From Caldilineaceae bacterium (lineage in GTDB: Bacteria > Chloroflexota > Anaerolineae > Caldilineales > Caldilineaceae): a stretch of 6,129 bases of DNA. The position numbers were made by a program, and so were the translations under genes. Under the pieces are notes generated by a model, which saw nothing but the letters and a program-made list of their open reading frames with translations, made no database searches and was not told the DNA's origin. Location of the stretch: NCBI GenBank assembly GCA_024643705.1, contig JAHEML010000257.1:1-6129 (forward strand). The letters run 5' to 3'. How positions within the stretch are numbered: position 1 is the stretch's first letter; each line of letters opens with the position of its first letter. Of the stretch, positions 1 through 4,857 are shown in pieces.

Positions 1-1
1 T

Positions 2-655
2 GCGGCCAGCAATGTGCCCGGTGGCATCACGGCTTCGGTGTTGGGCAGCGATGGCTCTGGGGCAAATCTGTTGACAGTGCCCGCCGGGGGTAGTGCCCAA
101 CCCGCCAGCCTGGAAACCGTGAGCAGCGGCGGCCATTACATCAAAATGGACGGTACCGCGGTATTTCGCTTCGCCACCCGGGTGATGGCCGACGCAACCC
201 GCCAGGTACTGGGCAAAGCAGGCTTGAGCGTGGCTGATGTGGACCTGGTCATCCCCCACCAGGCCAATGTGCGCATCATCCAAAACAGTGTTCTCAAACA
301 GTTGAAAATCCCAGAAGAAAAAGTCTTCGTCAACCTGCAAAAATATGGAAACACCAGCACAGCCAGTATCCCAATTGCCCTGTGCGAGGCCATCGAGGCC
401 AACAAGATACAGCCGGGCAACAATCTGGTGCTTGTAGGTTTTGGCGCTGGCCTCACCTGGGCCGCCTGTTCGATCAAATGGAGTGTGCCTGTTTCCAAGC
501 CAGAGGCAACCTGGTGGCGTAACACCCAACGCCAGGCATCCTATCAGGCAGCCGCGGCCCGCAGCATGTGGAAACGGGCCATTCGCCGGGTTTATAGCCA
601 ATTCCCCGCCGAAAATCCTTGGGGCAGCCGCAAAGAAGATAGCGAAGCTGGTTGA
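2..655 (+). CDS. fabH: 3-oxoacyl-[ACP] synthase III (FabH/KAS III), C-terminal part, 5' end outside window
   Basis: FabH condenses an acyl-CoA with malonyl-ACP to start fatty-acid synthesis in the cytoplasm. Only the last 217 codons are present. The frame is open to the left edge, so the GTG at 14 is an internal valine and not a start. Two of the three thiolase-fold catalytic residues are visible: the histidine of PHQAN (codon 257-259) and the asparagine of YGNTS (codon 350-352), about 31 residues apart as in known FabH. The catalytic cysteine must lie upstream. The family core ends near the GFGAGLTWAACSIKW block (to base 481). A further 57 residues follow, rich in Arg, Trp, Gln and Ala, with a basic helix-like stretch and a charged end. 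This tail is absent from E. coli-type FabH; similar tails occur, as I recall, in Chloroflexota. The stop lies 8 nt before the terminator hairpin. A related KAS III-like enzyme acting in another pathway cannot be excluded from this half alone. Confidence 0.9.
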   Translation, partial: AASNVPGGITASVLGSDGSGANLLTVPAGGSAQPASLETVSSGGHYIKMDGTAVFRFATRVMADATRQVLGKAGLSVADVDLVIPHQANVRIIQNSVLKQLKIPEEKVFVNLQKYGNTSTASIPIALCEAIEANKIQPGNNLVLVGFGAGLTWAACSIKWSVPVSKPEATWWRNTQRQASYQAAAARSMWKRAIRRVYSQFPAENPWGSRKEDSEAG

Positions 656-663
656 TGCCTGGG

Positions 664-723
664 TGACAAGAGAATAAAAAGAGGGCCATCCGAGCGGATG
701 GCCCTCTTTTTATTCTCTTGTCA
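664..723. terminator. Bidirectional intrinsic terminator, 29-bp perfect inverted repeat
   Basis: Bases 664-692 and 695-723 are perfect reverse complements with only AG between them, so the real loop is probably four bases or more. The GC-rich inner stem (GAGGGCCATCCG and its complement, 681-692/695-706) is flanked by an A-rich run on the left (676-680) and a T-rich run on the right (707-711). The T-run therefore follows the stem on either strand. The repeat starts 8 nt after the fabH stop and ends 25 nt from the stop of the convergent minus-strand gene. It fits a shared terminator for both. Confidence 0.9.
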
Positions 724-748
724 ATTGCTCTTTGCAAAGTAGCTGGCC

Positions 749-1282
749 TTACTGCCAGGTGTAGCTGCCTTTTGAATCCTGGGGAATCGCCTGAAACGAG
801 GTCATCCCGCTCCCTTTGGCGGCTTTGAGTCCAGCCCGGGTGGCGATCTCTTGGGCCAGGGCCGGGTCGTAGGGCATGTCTTCCCGGATCATCTGTGTGG
901 AACCGTCGGGCGTGTAGATCACCTGCAAGCCAACATCCTCAGTCTCCGCCTCGGCACGCTCAACGATCACATTCATGCGCTTGATGTGGCCCCAATCCAT
1001 CGAGCGACCCAGACTCCAAAAGCGTGTGGGGCTGCGCACGATCAGCGCATCGTCGGTCACTTCGTAGGTGGTGGAATAGTCGATAATGTGGCCGTACAAT
1101 AGGAGCGCTCCCCAGGCAATAAATGTCCAGGCCATTGCCTCGACAAAAAAGACTCGGTTCAGCCCCATAGAAAAGGTGAGGATACCCGCGAGCATCACCG
1201 CAAGAGCCGCACCCATCGACTTGGGCTGGCCTTTGAAAATCAATCTCTCAACCACGGCATCTGCTTGTAGCGTCTCTGCCAT
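749..1282 (-). CDS. Small membrane protein with bacterial PH-like domain
   Basis: A 177-residue protein of unknown specific role. The N-terminal 20 residues are soluble. Two hydrophobic helices follow, about residues 22-42 and 47-66, joined by a very short turn. A beta-rich segment (about 70-150) then has the pattern of bacterial PH (bPH/DUF304-like) domains: a TTYEVTDDALIVRS opening, a central W-G-H-I-K strand and a closing helix EIATRAG. Both helices plus a short hairpin put N and C termini on the same side, presumably the cytoplasm. The tail ends in IPQDSKGSYTWQ. The ATG at 1282 is preferred over a GTG at 1303 because a strong Shine-Dalgarno, GAGGGAGAG (1289-1297), lies 6 nt upstream of it and would fall inside the longer version. 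It has its own promoter (1337-1365) and ends before the shared terminator. PH-domain membership is by pattern only. Confidence 0.75.
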   Translation of the reverse strand: MAETLQADAVVERLIFKGQPKSMGAALAVMLAGILTFSMGLNRVFFVEAMAWTFIAWGALLLYGHIIDYSTTYEVTDDALIVRSPTRFWSLGRSMDWGHIKRMNVIVERAEAETEDVGLQVIYTPDGSTQMIREDMPYDPALAQEIATRAGLKAAKGSGMTSFQAIPQDSKGSYTWQ

Positions 1283-1336
1283 TTCATACTCTCCCTCTGA
1301 CACGGATGGTGAAAATGCCCCGTTTCGACTCTCAAA

Positions 1337-1365
1337 AGTATAGCTGTATTTGAACAGATTCTCAA
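1337..1365 (-). promoter_or_regulatory. Sigma70-type promoter of the PH-domain gene
   Basis: On the minus strand a -35 box TTGAGA (1360-1365) is followed by a 17-nt spacer and a -10 box TATACT (1337-1342). Each matches its consensus in five of six positions and the spacing is optimal. Transcription would begin near 1330, giving a leader of about 48 nt to the ATG at 1282. An imperfect dyad (arms 1350-1356 and 1368-1374, six of seven matching) spans the -35 box and could be a repressor site, but it is weak. Confidence 0.65.
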
Positions 1366-1401
1366 ATTGTTTAAGCTACAGTGCTACACCAGCCTACAAT
1401 C

Positions 1402-1430
1402 CTAACTTACAACCAATACTAACTTACAAC
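1402..1430. repeat. Two 12-bp direct repeats upstream of the promoter
   Basis: CTAACTTACAAC occurs at 1402-1413 and again at 1419-1430, a 17-bp period. Related CTACA words stand at 1376-1380, 1384-1388 and 1394-1398. The second copy overlaps the stop codon of the upstream NTPase/winged-helix gene. The pair lies about 37-65 bp upstream of the -35 box of the PH-domain gene, a position suitable for an activator site. The stretch is AT-richer than the coding DNA around it. A binding role is inference; the 17-bp period is longer than the roughly 11-bp period of typical PhoB/OmpR boxes. Confidence 0.45.
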
Positions 1431-2800
1431 ACAAGCCGGTACCCCCGCCCACGCACCGTGGTGATGAAACGTGGGGAGGTGGGGTCTGGCTCGATCTTTT
1501 GACGCAGTCTGCTAACCAGCTTTTCAATCCGGGCATCGTCAACCTCGTCGATATATTCATCCCCCCACACACCAACGACAATTTGATACTTGTCGATGAT
1601 CTTGTCCGCATTGTCGAACAACAGGGTCATCAATTGGTATTCCAGCTTCGTCAAGGTTTCTGCAGGTTGACCGTCGATCAAGATGCTACCGCTGTCTGCA
1701 TCCAGCCACAGGCCCGTGCTCGTTGCGGCTTTCTGTTTCTGTTTGGCTTGGGCCTCGTGTTTGATTTGGATAAAATGGGCAAAGAGTTGAGAAAAAGCGC
1801 TATAGTCGCCCTCAACCCGTGCAAGGATATGCCGTTCTTCCAGATCGCTCAATTGGCTTTGGTCGGCTGGCTGGTTGCGGAAAAGTGCGAACAGAGCTGC
1901 TTTCTGGTCTGCTGTGCAATTTTGCCATATCTTCTGGTTTTCCTGTTCCAGGGTTGGGCTTTCGTGAAGCAGAGGCACTAGCTCCCGCTGAACCAGCCAA
2001 TGTTCTGCGCCTTCTCCAGCATCGACCAATGCATTGACCAAAATATGGGTTGCGCCGATCAATAACCCTGGATGACCACCAGTCCAGCTATAAAGAAATT
2101 CGGTGTCCGATTGTTCGATCTCCACACCAGCACCTTCGCCGGCGTTGCGCACATAGTGGGCCAGGTCGTCGACTGTCAACGGGGCCAGATTCCAGCGCTC
2201 TTGAACAAAAAGCTCGCAAAATTCGGCACAGTGGTCGCCGAAGCGGATTTCGTTCAGCGGTTCGACAGTAGCTGTGGCGTATGTCAGGGCCGAGCCATAT
2301 CGATCTCTTTTGGCCCGCAGGTTCAAGCAAACCCTGGAGTCGATCTGGGCAAAAGGCTCGTCAAACTCGTCAAACAGAAGCACCAACTTGCGGCTGTCGG
2401 CCTGCACAGCCGCGGTGATGCCCCGGTTGAAACTGAGGGGAATCTGGAATTCGCTGGCTGGGGCAGTCAGCCCTTCGTAGGCCGCCAACAATTCGGTATT
2501 ATCGAACAGCACCGGGTCGCTCTCGCGTAAACAGCGCAAGATCAACTCATAAATCCCCTGATCAGTCACCTCGACCATTCGATTGCAGTCGATGTAGACC
2601 GGCAAAAATTCTTTTGCCACCTCTCCCAGTTCCCGTTGCCATACATCAGGCTCGGCCAACAGTCGCAACAACCCAGACTTGCCCAGGTTGCTATAGCCTG
2701 TAATCTCTACGCATTTGGATTGATGGAAACGCTCCAGTATTTGGTGAACGTCTGTATGGCGGGCGTAACTTCCGTCGGGGAAACGCAGGGCTGAAGGCAT
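1424..2800 (-). CDS. P-loop NTPase (AAA/STAND-like) fused to C-terminal OmpR/PhoB-type winged-helix domain
   Basis: A 458-residue cytoplasmic protein, probably an ATP-dependent transcription regulator. The NTPase occupies about residues 15-260. The Walker A loop is GYSNLGKS (35-42). The Walker B strand is KLVLLFDEFD (138-147) with D144-E145. A sensor-1-like strand lies near 171-178, and the TGGHPGLL motif (240-247) is typical of the lid of archaeal-type or STAND ATPases. A helical linker with a Lys/Gln/Ala-rich hinge (about 345-360) leads to a complete Trans_reg_C winged helix (about 363-458): LTKLEYQLMTLL, a VWG turn, the recognition helix with KLVSRLRQKI, and the closing TTVRGRGYRL hairpin. 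No receiver domain precedes it, so it is not a standard response regulator. The ATG at 2800 has GGAG (2808-2811) 7 nt upstream. It lies 87 nt after the MutL-like gene on the same strand, with no visible terminator between. The signal it senses and its target DNA are unknown. Confidence 0.85.
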   Translation of the reverse strand: MPSALRFPDGSYARHTDVHQILERFHQSKCVEITGYSNLGKSGLLRLLAEPDVWQRELGEVAKEFLPVYIDCNRMVEVTDQGIYELILRCLRESDPVLFDNTELLAAYEGLTAPASEFQIPLSFNRGITAAVQADSRKLVLLFDEFDEPFAQIDSRVCLNLRAKRDRYGSALTYATATVEPLNEIRFGDHCAEFCELFVQERWNLAPLTVDDLAHYVRNAGEGAGVEIEQSDTEFLYSWTGGHPGLLIGATHILVNALVDAGEGAEHWLVQRELVPLLHESPTLEQENQKIWQNCTADQKAALFALFRNQPADQSQLSDLEERHILARVEGDYSAFSQLFAHFIQIKHEAQAKQKQKAATSTGLWLDADSGSILIDGQPAETLTKLEYQLMTLLFDNADKIIDKYQIVVGVWGDEYIDEVDDARIEKLVSRLRQKIEPDPTSPRFITTVRGRGYRLVL

Positions 2801-2887
2801 GCAGAGACTCCAAAAGCGTGAGAGTACTGGGTGCTACCAGAAAATTCGTGTAGATATGGTGTTTGGTCTGTCCCCGATCCTAACCCA
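2801..2887 (-). other. Intergenic gap, MutL-like gene to NTPase/winged-helix gene
   Basis: Apart from the GGAG Shine-Dalgarno at 2808-2811, I find no convincing -35/-10 pair and no hairpin followed by a T-run on the minus strand. This leaves open readthrough from the coupled trio into the regulator gene, or a promoter of a kind I cannot recognise. Confidence 0.4.
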
Positions 2888-4063
2888 TCAACCTTCGTGC
2901 AGCAAATCATGGGCCAATACCTCATAGGCAATCAGCGGATCGATCTGGCCCACATTGGCAACCGTGGGGCTAAGACCGGTAGGGTCCCACCAATGGCCCG
3001 GCTGCCGGGGCCAAATTGCCTCTGGCCAAGGACCGCTGACCAGGCGCAGAGGCGGCCACCCCGCCATAGCAGGCGAACGTGTATTCGGTTGGGCAATCCG
3101 CAAGCGTACGCCCTCCTCTCCCCCCAGCGCGCAGGCATGAATCCACAAGTGGTCGGCACAAAAGAGACCATGCAACGCGGGCAGATTGTGGATTTGTCGC
3201 CAAAGTCGTACAGTCTGAGCAAAGCTCCAGGATAGACTGCGCACCTCGCTGGGCGGGGTGATCCAGCGGGCGATGCTCTGGAGAGCGGGTGTGGCCCGGC
3301 AGCGCCGCCAATAGAGCCGAGAAGCCGCCACCGACAGGGAAGTGGTGCGACGAACCCCTGGCCCAGGGGTCACGTTTTCTACTGCATCCGCCGCCAGCCC
3401 GCCAGGCAAATGAGCGTACATCTCCAAAACGGTGCCAGCCAGCCAACGGTTGCCCGCAAAATAGAGGGCTGGCCGATGGCTCTGTGGAACCTTCTCCAGT
3501 GCCTGAGCCACCTCCTGGCTCAAAGCCAAGACCGCCCGACTTGCCCTGGAACCCGGTCTGTCGTAGCCGCCGACGATCACCGCCAGGTCTGGGCGGATAT
3601 TGGTAAAATCTTCGGCCAGCCGGTTGGGGGCGTCACCCATGCCAAAGCGATAGACCGCCACCGTGCGACAGACAGTCGAATCCAATGCTGCCTGGGCTGC
3701 GGCCAGACTTTCGTGGCCTGTCAGCCCGCCAACCCAGACACGCAAAGGGGGCAATGGATCCACCGCTGCTACCACGTGCCCCAATCCCAGGTTTAACGCC
3801 GGATCCGGGCTGTGCATGTGGGGCGCATCTTGGTTGTCATCCCAAAGCGAACGTCCCAAACGCAGCCCCAGGTTTTGGCTGGCCCCCCGCAATGCAATAG
3901 GGTGCGAAGCGCCGCTCGTATCGGATAGAAAAGTCGATTCCCAGGCGATCAGCCGATGGCTGCCTGCCACTGGCTCGATGAGTGCAGCCGTCACCTTTGT
4001 TGTGTCGGCGCTCAATGCCAAAATAGAGCTTGATTGGGTCGGGGGTAAAAGTTGGCTGCTCAT
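2888..4063 (-). CDS. Divergent GlmL/MutL-family (glutamate mutase accessory-like) ASKHA protein
   Basis: A 391-residue protein that follows the residue pattern of the GlmL/MutL family. That family is encoded with adenosylcobalamin-dependent glutamate mutase in clostridia and belongs to the actin/Hsp70-like ATPase fold; it is unrelated to mismatch-repair MutL. Visible landmarks in family order: an N-terminal strand with DTTK (20-23) in place of the usual DxGST-type phosphate loop; the LRVWVGGLTGHESLAAAQAAL block (107-127); PDLAVIVGGYDRPG (158-171), where the family has a GGTDGG loop; RPALYFAGN (197-205); and ENVTP (229-233). The C-terminal third is hard to align. The nucleotide-binding motifs are altered, so ATPase activity is doubtful. 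No mutase subunit gene is in the window. The ATG at 4063 shares its A with the TGA of the upstream gene (TGATG), with AAGGTGG (4070-4076) 6 nt before it. The open frame continues upstream to 4687, but that part lies inside the membrane-protein gene. I infer a cytoplasmic partner of the two membrane proteins encoded before it. Confidence 0.65.
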   Translation of the reverse strand: MSSQLLPPTQSSSILALSADTTKVTAALIEPVAGSHRLIAWESTFLSDTSGASHPIALRGASQNLGLRLGRSLWDDNQDAPHMHSPDPALNLGLGHVVAAVDPLPPLRVWVGGLTGHESLAAAQAALDSTVCRTVAVYRFGMGDAPNRLAEDFTNIRPDLAVIVGGYDRPGSRASRAVLALSQEVAQALEKVPQSHRPALYFAGNRWLAGTVLEMYAHLPGGLAADAVENVTPGPGVRRTTSLSVAASRLYWRRCRATPALQSIARWITPPSEVRSLSWSFAQTVRLWRQIHNLPALHGLFCADHLWIHACALGGEEGVRLRIAQPNTRSPAMAGWPPLRLVSGPWPEAIWPRQPGHWWDPTGLSPTVANVGQIDPLIAYEVLAHDLLHEG

Positions 4064-4857
4064 CACGAACCACCTTGCCAGAATGCCATCAGCCACCGCC
4101 AAAGCTCTTGCACGGGTTGGGCAAAGAAGATCGAATCCAGCCGGGCGATGAGCAAGGTGATGCGCGAAGCAAAGAGCCGGGCAAAGATGACGCCTGCCGT
4201 CAGCCACAGGGCGCGCTCGCCCAACCAGGCCCATCCCACCAACAAGGGGCGCAACAGACGAGGAATCTGATCCGAATCTCCGTTGATTGCACCCAATTGG
4301 AGATGGAGAAGCGCGCCACCGGTGATGGCCAGGGTGAAGAGGCCAACCAGCCAAAGATTGGCTGGCCCGTCGAACAGTTGCCCCAATTCTGCTGCGCGCC
4401 GGAACTGGGGTAACAGGGTGCCTTGCAATGCGCCAGCGACGCCCGCGCCCAATCCCACCCCCACCAACAAGGCAAGAGGTAGAGCGGCCATGTGTCGCAA
4501 CCAGGGGCGTTTTTGCCCTTTGTCGCCGCGCAGATAGTCGATGCCTCCGGCCCAGATCAAAAGACCGACGGCAAGGGGGAGCCAGCCATCCCACAGAATA
4601 GGCGCGGGTTGGCCGCTGCTGTCCACAAGAGGTTGGGGGTTTGCCAGCAGGGGCGCAAACAAACGGGGCCACAATACGTTGCTCCAAGCAAGCACCAATG
4701 TATAGGCCAACGTGACCCCGACCAGCAAGAATTGGGCCGCACGCACCAGCCAGTTATCCCGGATGATGAAGCTGAGGATCAGCAGAGAAAGTACAAGGCC
4801 AATCAGAAACCCGGCACTCTGCCAATAGGCGGGCAACGTGCTGTCCAGTGGGGTCAC
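4063..4857 (-). CDS. Polytopic membrane protein of unknown function, middle gene of coupled trio
   Basis: I do not recognise a named family. The 264-residue product is strongly hydrophobic, with about six predicted membrane helices near residues 13-32, 40-60, 91-108, 123-143, 168-187 and 204-230. An amphipathic, Trp-rich C-terminal segment follows (about 232-260). The longest loops are 61-90 (Pro-rich) and 144-167. No transporter, protease or transferase signature is visible. It starts with GTG, overlapping the upstream TGA as GTGA. A perfect AGGAGG (4863-4868) lies 5 nt before the GTG and is formed by the last Arg-Arg codons of the upstream gene, so the start is well supported. Its own stop overlaps the ATG of the MutL-like gene. 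Tight coupling on both sides suggests that the three products are made in step and act together in the cytoplasmic membrane. Confidence 0.8.
   Translation of the reverse strand: MTPLDSTLPAYWQSAGFLIGLVLSLLILSFIIRDNWLVRAAQFLLVGVTLAYTLVLAWSNVLWPRLFAPLLANPQPLVDSSGQPAPILWDGWLPLAVGLLIWAGGIDYLRGDKGQKRPWLRHMAALPLALLVGVGLGAGVAGALQGTLLPQFRRAAELGQLFDGPANLWLVGLFTLAITGGALLHLQLGAINGDSDQIPRLLRPLLVGWAWLGERALWLTAGVIFARLFASRITLLIARLDSIFFAQPVQELWRWLMAFWQGGS

Noticed and set aside
664..723. Inverted repeat as the end of an insertion sequence or a miniature transposon.
   Set aside because: No transposase or target-site duplication is visible. Position between convergent stop codons and the T-tracts after a GC stem fit a terminator better, though a mobile palindrome is not fully excluded.
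1376..1430. Repeated CTACA/TTACAA words as a possible CRISPR or iteron array.
   Set aside because: The units are too short, only two 12-bp copies are exact, and spacing is irregular. No cas or replication gene is near.
1499..1981. A 160-codon plus-strand open frame, and others such as 2072-2530 and 4492-5004.
   Set aside because: They are antisense to well-supported genes, show no recognisable domain or Shine-Dalgarno, and are expected by chance from the codon use of the opposite strand.
1424..2800. Two-component response regulator, because of the OmpR/PhoB-type C terminus.
   Set aside because: The N-terminal region has Walker A and B motifs and no receiver-domain aspartate pattern, and no histidine kinase gene is in the window.
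2707..2931. A 74-codon minus-strand frame bridging the gap between the MutL-like and NTPase genes.
   Set aside because: It overlaps the ends of both supported genes, has no family pattern, and its composition looks random.
2888..4063. DNA mismatch-repair MutL.
   Set aside because: The name is shared only by coincidence. No GHKL ATPase motifs are present; the pattern is that of the glutamate mutase accessory family.
4064..4687. The reading frame of the MutL-like gene stays open for 208 more codons upstream, which would give a 599-residue protein.
   Set aside because: That part lies wholly within the polytopic membrane gene in another frame, and its Arg/Pro/His-rich translation has no family pattern. 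The ATG at 4063 has a good Shine-Dalgarno and the family-like N-terminal strand follows it directly.
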